Of a stretch of DNA of 64,000 nt, positions 22,950 through 29,450 are shown piece after piece. The stretch's first letter is position 1, and every line of letters begins with the position of its first letter. The notes beneath the pieces are model-generated. The model was not told the origin of the DNA and made no database searches. It was given only the letters and a program-made list of their open reading frames with translations. The stretch covers positions 1 to 64,000 of IMG/VR virus record IMGVR_UViG_3300017917_001910. One strand, 5' to 3'. Made by a program: the position numbers and the translations under genes. This DNA is from a virus.

Positions 22950-23393
22950 TTATATATTAAAATTTTCGTTTTTTAACATTATAAAATCCTGCATATCTTT
23001 TTTACGAGCATATTTTTTCTTAGCTTCGATTATTTCATTTATAGGAACTAAAGGATACTTAACATTATTATAAGTATAATATAATGAACCTATATTACCT
23101 GTATAATTATCAATGCATAATATATTTAGATATAAATCTGATTTCTTAAATTTAAAATTATTATCTCCAGGAGAACCGCCATTAATATTAAAAAACTCTA
23201 ATCCTTTTAAATATATTTTTTGATCTCTTGTAGGATTGACTATTATTATATCTAAATCTCCTACAGATCTAGAAAAATTTAATCCTAATAATTTTAGAAC
23301 CAATGTTCCGCCTAATCTAACATTAGATTGGTATTCTGATAAATCTTTAATTATTATATTAAAGGTATCTAAGTATTTGTTTAATTCTTTCAT
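22950..23393 (-). CDS. Nucleotidyltransferase-fold protein (147 aa)
   Basis: VRLGGTLVLKLLGLNFSRSVGDLDIIIVN (about 26-53) contains the GG..(x15-20)..DxD pattern of the polymerase-beta nucleotidyltransferase fold seen in AbiEii-type and minimal NTases. The rest is basic (IIEAKKKYARKKDMQDF), where such proteins bind substrate. It might modify a small RNA, protein or nucleotide; toxin-like roles known for AbiEii relatives are possible but no antitoxin-like partner is obvious. Next genes in the run are of unknown function. Confidence 0.6.
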   Translation of the reverse strand: MKELNKYLDTFNIIIKDLSEYQSNVRLGGTLVLKLLGLNFSRSVGDLDIIIVNPTRDQKIYLKGLEFFNINGGSPGDNNFKFKKSDLYLNILCIDNYTGNIGSLYYTYNNVKYPLVPINEIIEAKKKYARKKDMQDFIMLKNENFNI

Positions 23394-23396
23394 AAT

Positions 23397-23633
23397 TTAT
23401 ATATTTAATAATTCATTTTTTAATTGAAGGCAATATTCATAATCTTCAATACTAATTGCCTCTTGTAATTCTTGGCCCAACCATTCTTTTTTAGTAAGAG
23501 GGGCGCCCAATCTAATAAATAAATCAGCAATATAGTTATCTAATATTGCGTTTGAAGTTATTTTCATCTCATATACACCCTTCCAATAGTTAAACACGAA
23601 TTTATTATATTTTTCTTCTAAAGAAGTATTCAT
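23397..23633 (-). CDS. Small protein with a UVR-like motif (78 aa)
   Basis: The C-terminal LQEAISIEDYEYCLQLKNEL follows the UVR (UvrB-UvrC interaction) pattern of two helices with D/E-x-x-x-A/C-x-x-L spacing. The N-terminal 50 residues show no motif. Such a motif often mediates protein-protein contacts in repair or stress proteins. Position in a run of small ORFs and the AAGTTATG start support it as a gene. Function unknown. Confidence 0.45.
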   Translation of the reverse strand: MNTSLEEKYNKFVFNYWKGVYEMKITSNAILDNYIADLFIRLGAPLTKKEWLGQELQEAISIEDYEYCLQLKNELLNI

Positions 23634-23644
23634 AACTTATACAT

Positions 23645-23932
23645 TTAATGTTTTATCCCAAGATCTTCTAACTGCTCAGGTGTTAGTTTTGTAATGTGTG
23701 GTTTATTACTAACATCAGGTTTAGGTTCAGCTAAAAACATTTCTTTAGCTGATGTTGGTGTTTTATGTATGCGCGACAAAGGCTCTTTTTTAAAAGAATA
23801 TCCTGTAATATCAACATATCTAAGCAATTCTTTATCCCCATCAATTGTTATACCAGGTATTTCACCTCCAATTTTAATCATTGCTATTTTATAACCCATC
23901 TTATGAGTTAGCCATTTAATTAGTTTTATCAT
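23645..23932 (-). CDS. Unknown protein (95 aa)
   Basis: Starts MIKLIKWLTHKMGYKIAMIK and ends LTPEQLEDLGIKH. The body has an N-terminal basic stretch and a strand-rich centre (PGITIDGDKELLRYVDITGY). No known domain or membrane helix. Its start overlaps the stop of the 45-codon ORF upstream (ATGA), which indicates translational coupling. Conserved start context. Confidence 0.45.
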   Translation of the reverse strand: MIKLIKWLTHKMGYKIAMIKIGGEIPGITIDGDKELLRYVDITGYSFKKEPLSRIHKTPTSAKEMFLAEPKPDVSNKPHITKLTPEQLEDLGIKH

Positions 23933-24066
23933 AACTTATATATTTTTAATTCTGAGTATTTTTTTCGTATATCATTAGCTTTAGAAATACCATATTCATT
24001 TTCTAATGAAATTCCTTTTCGATGACTATGTTTCATATTAATATCTTTAATATAAATATCTGACAT
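23929..24066 (-). CDS. Very small ORF upstream of 23645..23932 (45 aa)
   Basis: Codes for MSDIYIKDINMKHSHRKGIS and continues LENEYGISKANDIR with the ending KIYKL. The TGA stop overlaps the start of the downstream gene in the ATGA pattern, the best reason to take it as real. It is too short to assign. Basic and hydrophilic. Confidence 0.4.
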   Translation of the reverse strand: MSDIYIKDINMKHSHRKGISLENEYGISKANDIRKKYSELKIYKL

Positions 24067-24095
24067 CTAAGGTTTTATTCCATACAAAATATACT

Positions 24096-24971
24096 TTATT
24101 TATTTAATACCTGATTCCAAGCCGAAATGTGTAATCTTGTTAAGCCTCTAAATTTATACTTCTTAGCCATCTCTAATACAAATTGAGTACGCTCTTCAAA
24201 ATTAGATACATCATCTAATCCCGGCATACAAACTACATTTTTAAGCGGTATGCTAAATGGTACAACAAAGTCACGGAATAATTCTTTAACATCTTCTTCA
24301 TTTGAAATAACAAATTTAAATTGGTAATTGGAATGTTCCATTATGCGCTTGATTGCGTCTGGATTGATACGTTGTTTCTCAGTCATACCTGAGTTGGATA
24401 ACTTTGGTGAGCAGTTGATTTGATTAATAATATCGAATAGAGGTTTCTCAATTACTACTGTACCATTTGTTTCTATTTCATGATATCCTAATATTATCCC
24501 TCCATTTGATGCTTTCATATTTTCATAGGTGGATATTATTGATTCTACTGAGTATCTCCAATATACGTTGAAATTATAGATAGCTTCCTGATGTCCTTTG
24601 ATTGTAGGTTCACCACCAGTCCAAATGATATGGATAGTACCATTCTTAATATCTTCATAGATACCTTGTTCTTTCCATCTATCAATTAGATATTGAAACT
24701 CTTTATCTTCACCTCTCCATAGCCATTGAGATGTACTATCACAAGTCCATGTTGCTTTACCTTCCTTGTGTAAGTCACCTTCAAATATTTCACCATCTTC
24801 TAGTGATTGTTCTTTCATTAAATTGTTAGTGAATGCTCTACTCATTCCGCAAGTTAAATTGCATATTCCTAATCTTACAAAATATGATGGTATTCCTGAT
24901 GAAATGCCCTCGCCCTGAATGCTCATAAAATCACTACTAATTAGTAGTTTATTACTATTTATTTTACTCAT
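24096..24971 (-). CDS. queE: 7-carboxy-7-deazaguanine synthase (QueE), radical SAM
   Basis: 291 residues. SIQGEG at 17-22 and TGGEPTIKGHQE are QueE signatures. The iron-sulfur cysteines are C37, C41 and, unusually, C77: 35 residues separate the second and third cysteine, where QueE normally has CxxxCxxC. The inserted part SRAFTNNLMKEQSLEDGEIF... is charged, and the third cysteine sits in WTCDS, the normal WCDT site. It converts 6-carboxytetrahydropterin to 7-carboxy-7-deazaguanine. A truncated second N-terminus lies beyond an endonuclease (see 25687..25764). The ORF overlaps that endonuclease by 8 bases. Confidence 0.88.
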   Translation of the reverse strand: MSKINSNKLLISSDFMSIQGEGISSGIPSYFVRLGICNLTCGMSRAFTNNLMKEQSLEDGEIFEGDLHKEGKATWTCDSTSQWLWRGEDKEFQYLIDRWKEQGIYEDIKNGTIHIIWTGGEPTIKGHQEAIYNFNVYWRYSVESIISTYENMKASNGGIILGYHEIETNGTVVIEKPLFDIINQINCSPKLSNSGMTEKQRINPDAIKRIMEHSNYQFKFVISNEEDVKELFRDFVVPFSIPLKNVVCMPGLDDVSNFEERTQFVLEMAKKYKFRGLTRLHISAWNQVLNK

Positions 24972-24973
24972 AA
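24940..24973. repeat. 34-bp direct repeat, queE copy
   Basis: The first 33 coding bases of queE plus the preceding base are identical to 25733-25766, the start of the broken queE copy. The two copies flank the EDxHD endonuclease gene. This is the pattern left when a gene segment is duplicated or partly replaced around an inserted homing endonuclease. Confidence 0.9.
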
Positions 24974-25659
24974 TCTTTAAAATTTATATTTAATTTAATT
25001 AATTCTTCCCTAACTTCCAAATTATTTCTTGCATTAAATGAATATCTAAAGACTTTCCATCCTAGTGAAGTTAAATATTCATCTCTTTTTTTATCTCTTT
25101 CAATAGCTTCTGGAGATGAGTGCCAATATATACCGTCATATTCAAAGTTTAATTTATGCTCTGGTATCGCGATATCCAAATAATATTTTTTACCTGGTGC
25201 CGGGATTTCATATTCTAATTTAGCAGTCGGGAACATTTCTTTTATCATTTCATATAATAGGCGCTGCCCTTTACTAATATTATTTCCAGTAAAGTATTTT
25301 CTAGGATTATTTTCTTTCCAAAATTTTGATGCTTGTGCTTTTTTAGAAATTACCTTTTCAGGGGACATCCATTCTTCATACTTCATACCTTTATATTTGT
25401 TAGGACGACCTTTAGTTTTACCATGTCCTTTACCGGCCCTTGTATTATCTTTATATTTAACATTATCTTCAACACTTCCAAACTTTTTCATGAAATCACG
25501 TGCTGTTGGGTGTGAACATAATATTAAATGTTTATCTTGCATTTGTTTTGATGTTAATCCTTGCCAAATTAATGGTTTTATTACATCATTATAATACTGT
25601 TCTTTTTCTTGAAATGTAAGACGTAATTTACGCCATTGCATGTTATTTTTATATTCCAT
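24964..25659 (-). CDS. EDxHD (Vsr-like) homing endonuclease
   Basis: 231 residues. The C-terminal domain shows the EDxHD order: E137 (LLYEMIK), D162 (YYLDIAIP), E173/D175 with H180 (NFEYDGIYWH) and Asp in ERDKKRDEYL, followed by GWKVFRYSF. This matches Vsr-like endonucleases found in phage fractured genes and in the I-Bth0305I type. The N-terminal 120 residues are basic with GRPNKYKG-like DNA-binding text. It is inserted at the start of queE, between an intact queE and a broken copy. It probably cleaves an uninterrupted queE allele. Confidence 0.8.
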   Translation of the reverse strand: MEYKNNMQWRKLRLTFQEKEQYYNDVIKPLIWQGLTSKQMQDKHLILCSHPTARDFMKKFGSVEDNVKYKDNTRAGKGHGKTKGRPNKYKGMKYEEWMSPEKVISKKAQASKFWKENNPRKYFTGNNISKGQRLLYEMIKEMFPTAKLEYEIPAPGKKYYLDIAIPEHKLNFEYDGIYWHSSPEAIERDKKRDEYLTSLGWKVFRYSFNARNNLEVREELIKLNINFKDYE

Positions 25660-25686
25660 ATTCTTTTAATATAAATATGGTCATTT

Positions 25687-25764
25687 TTACTTTTTACACC
25701 GTGTATTATGAATTGAATAGAAGTCAGAAGAGATTAGTAGTTTATTACTATTTATTTTACTCAT
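25687..25764 (-). pseudogene. Truncated second queE start
   Basis: Reads MSKINSNKLLISSDFYSIHN and TRCKK then stop (25 codons). The first 33 bases are identical to queE; then the copies diverge, and this one keeps the more usual QueE text DFYSI (the intact copy has DFMSI), breaking off where QueE would continue QGEG. It is the leftover N-terminus of the original queE interrupted by the homing endonuclease gene next to it. Confidence 0.85.
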
Positions 25765-25766
25765 AA
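25733..25766. repeat. 34-bp direct repeat, broken queE copy
   Basis: Partner of 24940-24973. The two repeats bracket the endonuclease gene at a spacing of 793 bp. Confidence 0.9.
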
Positions 25767-25779
25767 CTTTTTATTTATT

Positions 25780-26088
25780 TTATTCGACTTCGAATTCTTT
25801 TTTAAGTTTTAGATATTGTGTATATCTATTCTTTTTTAATAATGCATCTGTAGATCGGGCTCTTTCCATTCTATCCTCATATTCTTCGTCAGTTTCTTCA
25901 ACCATTCTTTCAACACAACAATAGAAAAACATATCCCATGAATTAGTTTCATCACTATAATATGATTCTTCAGAATTTATATTAATGATATCATCATCTT
26001 CAAATTTGAAATCTTTAATTTCTTTCCAAGTAATAGGCGTATCCTTTTCAAGGAAAAAGACGTCTTTTTTTATTTTAATCTTACTCAT
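25780..26088 (-). CDS. Acidic unknown protein (102 aa)
   Basis: A strongly acidic protein (many Glu and Asp; stretch KFEDDDIININSEES) ending LKLKKEFEVE. No domain recognised; the N-terminus MSKIKIKKDVFFLEK resembles the queE N-terminus only by common composition. It lies between the broken queE start and the esterase, preceded by an AAGTTATG context. A DNA-mimic or protein-binding role is possible but not shown. Confidence 0.5.
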   Translation of the reverse strand: MSKIKIKKDVFFLEKDTPITWKEIKDFKFEDDDIININSEESYYSDETNSWDMFFYCCVERMVEETDEEYEDRMERARSTDALLKKNRYTQYLKLKKEFEVE

Positions 26089-26103
26089 AACTTTTTTATT
26101 TAC

Positions 26104-26733
26104 TTAAATATATAATAAATTTTTATTTCTTTTCAAAGCTTCCGTAATAAAATTTAATTCATTTGCAACGTTTTCAATATCTGGTAATATTTCGTTAAAT
26201 CTAGAAAATCTATGCCCTGCATTTTCAAACTTCTTTAAAGTTTTTCTATACGGGAAGTATTGATCTAGTTTATCAAACGTTAAACGTTCATCGTCAGAAG
26301 AAATATAAAAATGTAAATTTGATGATGTAATAGATGATGATTGAATAGCATCAAATAAAAACTTTAATGAATCTAAATATTCTTTTTTAAATTCATAAGG
26401 TTCTCCATTTCCGTAACGAGTATGTGTTCCTATATCTTTAGCTAAAGACATATGAGGTTCTAAGGAAGGATTAATTACAAATGCTGGTACATCAAATCTA
26501 GCTGCGCAATATAAAGCATAAAATCCACCTAATGAAGTGCCTACAACAATCACAGGACCTTTAGTACCTTTAATAATTGAAGATAATGTACTTACTGCTT
26601 CTTTAGGATTAGCTGATAATGTAGGACTAATTATGTTTACCTTAGGCCCGTATTTTGAAAAGTACTTTATAAGTTGATTGGATTTATCATTATCTCCGGA
26701 AGATTTAAATCCATGTATATAAATTATATTCAT
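26104..26733 (-). CDS. Alpha/beta-hydrolase, YqiA-like esterase
   Basis: 209 residues. IYIHGFKSSGD is the oxyanion-hole region, GTSLGGFYAL carries the nucleophile Ser (GxSxGG), SSDDERLTFDKL gives the acid and NAGHRFSRF the catalytic His. This fits the small YqiA/UPF0227 esterase group. The substrate is unknown. It overlaps the GNAT-like gene by one base, and so is coupled to it. No signal peptide. Confidence 0.75.
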   Translation of the reverse strand: MNIIYIHGFKSSGDNDKSNQLIKYFSKYGPKVNIISPTLSANPKEAVSTLSSIIKGTKGPVIVVGTSLGGFYALYCAARFDVPAFVINPSLEPHMSLAKDIGTHTRYGNGEPYEFKKEYLDSLKFLFDAIQSSSITSSNLHFYISSDDERLTFDKLDQYFPYRKTLKKFENAGHRFSRFNEILPDIENVANELNFITEALKRNKNLLYI

Positions 26734-27302
26734 TATTTTGTATGTGTTTTTGTATATTTAAAGTCCTCAATATTTTCATACCCGGCTATTTTACCTACGA
26801 TTACTTTTTCATATGGAACACCGCTTATTAATCTTGTGTAATGTATACCATCTGGATTAAGATTTAAAATTTCTTTATTTAAAATTTCAGCAGCATACTT
26901 ATTAGGAATTGGTTTAAATCCTTGTTTAAGTTTAATATGCTCCGTTTTTCCAGATACTTCCGTCCATGCTCTATTTAATTTTAAATCTTCTGCCCATAAA
27001 TCATAAAGTGCTTTCTTACCTTCTTCAGACCCATCACTACCAGCGCCAATTCCTTTTCTTCCTTTAAAATCTTTATATAAAGATATAGCTACTATTTTAC
27101 CATTACGGCGTACTAATTTCCATAGACTAGATGTTTCAATTAATTCTTCTATAGATGAAGCGCCTTTATATCCTCCAATGTCTTCGTATGAAGTTTGGAG
27201 CATGTCCCACACTAACTGACCGTATTTTCTTTTGTCAGCACTATCTGTGATATTAACATATCTTTCTAAAAGTAACTCATTATAAAGCCTTTTTAATTTC
27301 AT
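26733..27302 (-). CDS. GNAT-like protein with targeting-like N-terminus (189 aa)
   Basis: Starts MKLKRLYNELLLERYVNIT, a short basic amphipathic helix of the kind found on head-targeted proteins, though without a clear L-x-E end. The body has strand patterns KIVAISLYKDFKGRKGIGAG and AWTEVSGKTEHIKLKQGF, where GRKGIGAG may be the acetyl-CoA loop, in a GNAT-like order. Function unknown. The gene lies between the esterase and a small unknown ORF with overlapping ends. Confidence 0.45.
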   Translation of the reverse strand: MKLKRLYNELLLERYVNITDSADKRKYGQLVWDMLQTSYEDIGGYKGASSIEELIETSSLWKLVRRNGKIVAISLYKDFKGRKGIGAGSDGSEEGKKALYDLWAEDLKLNRAWTEVSGKTEHIKLKQGFKPIPNKYAAEILNKEILNLNPDGIHYTRLISGVPYEKVIVGKIAGYENIEDFKYTKTHTK

Positions 27303-27571
27303 TTTATTATTTCATTATATGATGTCCATCGAAATTGCTCTTCGGTATCATCAGGTAATGGAGGTACTGGCATTGCCAACATTATCTCATTATCAACACT
27401 TCTACCGATTGCAATAAATCCATAACCTTCGCATATCTCTGGTACATACGTATCCGGTTGTAAAGAATCTGCTTTTTCTAAGATATCAAAATCCCATTCG
27501 ATACCATTGGGGTCATTATTTTCAACCCATTGTTTACTGTAATTTGCCATAACTTGTTTTTTTGTTAACAA
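27299..27571 (-). CDS. Unknown protein (90 aa)
   Basis: Starts MLTKKQVMANYSKQWVENND, with a second candidate start at residue 8 (MANYSKQW), which follows AAGTTATG and is more likely by context. The centre has GYGFIAIGRSVDNEIMLAMP and it ends SYNEIIK. No recognised domain. It overlaps the GNAT-like gene by 4 bases and the queD stop side by 7, so it belongs to the queD operon. Unknown function. Confidence 0.45.
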   Translation of the reverse strand: MLTKKQVMANYSKQWVENNDPNGIEWDFDILEKADSLQPDTYVPEICEGYGFIAIGRSVDNEIMLAMPVPPLPDDTEEQFRWTSYNEIIK

Positions 27572-28089
27572 CCGTAATGTTGTTCATGATTAATTGTTTG
27601 ATTTGTATTATTTATTTTAATGTTATCCTCATAATAGATTGAACTATTCTTATTATTCTCAAAACACTCTACTTTAACAACTTTAACTCTGCCACCTTCT
27701 GTTTTAGAAAATACATCATTAAACTTATCAAATACGAGCTTAGCTGCACTTTCTGCTCCAATTCTATCTAAGAATACTGGTTTAGCTAATCCCATTTGAC
27801 CCATTTGTTCAAATATGTCATAGTAAGGATCATCCTTTTCAATTAGCATAGTATGGTCAAACATATCGTTCATCCAATCTTTTAATCCGTTACGGCTAAA
27901 GATACCATAATCTACAATCCAATTCATTTCATCTAATTGTTCTTCATCTACACCATCTACAGATTCAAACCATACTTTAAATTCTAACGCATATCCATGT
28001 AAGAGTTGGCAATGAGAATGTTTTGCTTTCCATTGTCTAATCGCGACACTATAATTATCAAAGCGCTTTGTTGATTGATATTTTCTCAT
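27565..28089 (-). CDS. queD: 6-carboxytetrahydropterin synthase (QueD)
   Basis: I use the ATG at 28089, two bases past the upstream stop, giving 174 residues; the longer frame adds 28 residues from inside the upstream ORF. AKHSHCQLLHGYALEFKVWF has the active-site Cys27 and His31, but the usual HGH is HGY, as in some phage homologues. NWIVDYG, FDHTMLI, RIGAESAAKLVFD and VVKVECFEN follow the QueD order. It makes 6-carboxytetrahydropterin from the FolE product, then used by QueE. The C-terminal 20 residues are a polar tail. Confidence 0.82.
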   Translation of the reverse strand: MRKYQSTKRFDNYSVAIRQWKAKHSHCQLLHGYALEFKVWFESVDGVDEEQLDEMNWIVDYGIFSRNGLKDWMNDMFDHTMLIEKDDPYYDIFEQMGQMGLAKPVFLDRIGAESAAKLVFDKFNDVFSKTEGGRVKVVKVECFENNKNSSIYYEDNIKINNTNQTINHEQHYGC

Positions 28090-28090
28090 A

Positions 28091-28309
28091 TTAGTTATTA
28101 ATGCTATATTTTTTCTTGTTTTTAATAGTGTTAAAGTATATCTCATCCACTCTATATAAATAGTTTGGGTCATGAATTTTACGTCCTAATAAGTTTTTTG
28201 ATTCTAATTCTTTTTTAGTTTCAAACTTAATAATTTCATTTTCAAAAGATCTAACAGCATTGCTAAAATGATCTACATAACCTCTTTTTTTACCCATAAA
28301 CTTTATCAA
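28091..28309 (-). CDS. Small basic protein upstream of queD
   Basis: The frame reads MIKFMGKKRGYVDHFSNAVR; the second Met (28297) gives a more typical start MGKKRGYV. Basic and hydrophilic, ending NKKKYSINN. No domain recognised. The stop is two bases before the queD start, so the two are probably co-translated. Promoter-like P3 lies just upstream, making this the first gene of the queD operon. Confidence 0.45.
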   Translation of the reverse strand: MIKFMGKKRGYVDHFSNAVRSFENEIIKFETKKELESKNLLGRKIHDPNYLYRVDEIYFNTIKNKKKYSINN

Positions 28310-28316
28310 TTTGTAA

Positions 28317-28354
28317 TATACTTAAATATAAGTAATACATTTCATATTTCCTAA
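28317..28354 (-). promoter_or_regulatory. Promoter-like element P3
   Basis: The minus strand carries ATTAGGAAATATGAAATG, then TATTACTTATATTTAAGTAT. It is nearly identical to P4 (29,349-29,384) and close to P1 and P2. It follows a terminator (28374-28403) and precedes the queD operon. Confidence 0.6.
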
Positions 28355-28373
28355 TGTTTTTTAAAATAAGAGT

Positions 28374-28403
28374 AAAAGAGCCCGAAGTTTTACGTTCGAG
28401 CCC
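28374..28403 (-). terminator. Rho-independent terminator after the 28416 gene
   Basis: Minus-strand GGGCTCGAACG...TTCGGGCTC hairpin with G.U pairing in the stem, followed by TTTTAC. It lies between the gene 28416..28823 and P3. A near copy follows the gene 29451..30548 at 29401-29430. Confidence 0.75.
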
Positions 28404-28415
28404 ATTTTTAAAATA

Positions 28416-28823
28416 TTATTTAAAGTTATTTATAGCAACTGCTAATTTTTTGAATTTTTCACCTATAAGGTTTAAGTCCATTTTATATATTATACGAGAT
28501 AATTCTCGTAAAGCAATGTCAATGCCTCTCCATCTAGCTTGTTGTTCTGGATTTAAATTTGCAAGACCTGACAACTCATACGTGTCAACTTGTGATTCTT
28601 CCATTGTTTCAAATATAGACTCATCATTAGTTTTTACTGCATTTTCTAATGCTTTTATATCTTCTATTGTTTCATCAACAATATAAGGTTCATATAACTT
28701 AAGTTTACTAGCTAAAGTATATATTTTCTTTAGTTTTTGATAATCAATAGTATTAATTTCATTTTCTTTTAATACTTCTTTAATGCTCTCTTTTATAAGA
28801 GATTTTAGTTGTGATATTTTCAT
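28416..28823 (-). CDS. Head-targeted protein, unknown function (135 aa)
   Basis: The first 20 residues MKISQLKSLIKESIKEVLKE are identical to those of the next gene, 28849..29181, and end in the (L/I)xE pattern. The body is helical and acidic (DETIEDIKALENAVKTNDE) with no known domain. The identity extends into the upstream DNA (97 bp repeat at 28762-28858), so these two genes share a duplicated start module with different bodies. Presumed to be carried in the capsid, by analogy with T4 internal proteins. Confidence 0.6.
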   Translation of the reverse strand: MKISQLKSLIKESIKEVLKENEINTIDYQKLKKIYTLASKLKLYEPYIVDETIEDIKALENAVKTNDESIFETMEESQVDTYELSGLANLNPEQQARWRGIDIALRELSRIIYKMDLNLIGEKFKKLAVAINNFK

Positions 28824-28858
28824 GTTATTGTTATTTTATATATATATGTTATACTTTA
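28762..28858. repeat. 97-bp direct repeat, copy 1
   Basis: Identical to 29120-29216. It covers the upstream region and the codons of the 21-residue N-terminal helix in two different genes. It also includes the last codon and stop of the upstream gene. Confidence 0.95.
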
Positions 28859-29181
28859 AGAGTATCAAAAATATTACCTTCATTTAAATTGCGCCCTGAT
28901 GAATCATAAAAAATGCCTCGGTTACCTGTATCAAAAAATTCTTCTACTGCTTCATCAAATGCATTTTCTAAATTATTATCTTCTAATTTATCTTTCACAT
29001 TTTGAATTAGTTCGATAGCAGAAGCAATCTTCCTTTTATTTAATAATTTAATTAATACATCTAAATTTTCTTCAGAGTTGCGATAATTTTCATTTAATAA
29101 TGAAACAGTTGATATTTGTTTTTCTTTTAATACTTCTTTAATGCTCTCTTTTATAAGAGATTTTAGTTGTGATATTTTCAT
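28849..29181 (-). CDS. Head-targeted protein, unknown function (110 aa)
   Basis: N-terminus MKISQLKSLIKESIKEVLKE is identical to that of 28416..28823, but the rest (EQISTVSLLNENYRN..., ending IFDTLKV) is unrelated. It is acidic and helical with no recognised domain. A hydrophilic internal head protein is the likely class by its N-terminus. The last residue and stop lie in copy 1 of the 97-bp repeat. Confidence 0.6.
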   Translation of the reverse strand: MKISQLKSLIKESIKEVLKEKQISTVSLLNENYRNSEENLDVLIKLLNKRKIASAIELIQNVKDKLEDNNLENAFDEAVEEFFDTGNRGIFYDSSGRNLNEGNIFDTLKV

Positions 29182-29216
29182 GTTATTGTTATTTTATATA
29201 TATATGTTATACTTTA
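29120..29216. repeat. 97-bp direct repeat, copy 2
   Basis: Identical to 28762-28858, at a spacing of 358 bp. The shared start modules with unrelated gene bodies point to recombination that attaches new bodies to a fixed head-targeting start. Confidence 0.95.
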
Positions 29217-29355
29217 TTTTTTCTTGTCGTAACTGCCGTTTCTAATTTCGACCCATTTATAAAAATATGATCTCCTTTGAATTGTGCTATAGCCTTAGAT
29301 AATCTATAATTTTGACATCTAACTGAATTAAATACTGAATCAGCACTATTTAAAT
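29208..29355 (-). pseudogene. C-terminal gene remnant without a start codon
   Basis: An open minus-strand frame reads VFNSVRCQNYRLSKAIAQFK and continues GDHIFINGSKLETAVTTRKNKV to a stop at 29208. It has no ATG and meets the P4 region at its start. The final bases coincide with the 97-bp repeat, as if it were the remnant of a third targeted gene whose beginning has been lost. The interval 29182-29450 otherwise contains P4 and a terminator. Confidence 0.3.
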
Positions 29356-29384
29356 ATAAGTAATACATTTCAAATTTCCTAATA
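29349..29384 (-). promoter_or_regulatory. Promoter-like element P4
   Basis: Near identical to P3 (the minus strand reads ATTAGGAAATTTGAAATG, then TTACTTATATTTAAAT). With the terminator beside it, the pair forms a duplicated terminator-promoter module of about 60 bp at 28,330-28,400 and 29,350-29,430. Confidence 0.55.
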
Positions 29385-29400
29385 TTTTTTAAAATAAGAG

Positions 29401-29430
29401 TAAAAGAGCTCGAAATTTTTATATTCGAGC
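29401..29430 (-). terminator. Rho-independent terminator
   Basis: Minus-strand hairpin GCTCGAATAT...TTTCGAGC followed by TCTTTTAC, a short distance past the stop of 29451..30548. Near copy of the one at 28374-28403. Confidence 0.8.
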
Positions 29431-29450
29431 ACTTTAAAGTTGTACATTAT

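Noticed and set aside
27560-27600. Another cassette core (CCGTAATG with TGTTGTT) at the end of queD
   Set aside because: Only one weak half is present, with no pairing arm; likely chance.
28091-28173. Longer queD start upstream of 28089
   Set aside because: The extra 28 residues lie inside the upstream ORF; the start at 28089 is two bases past its stop and aligns with QueD.
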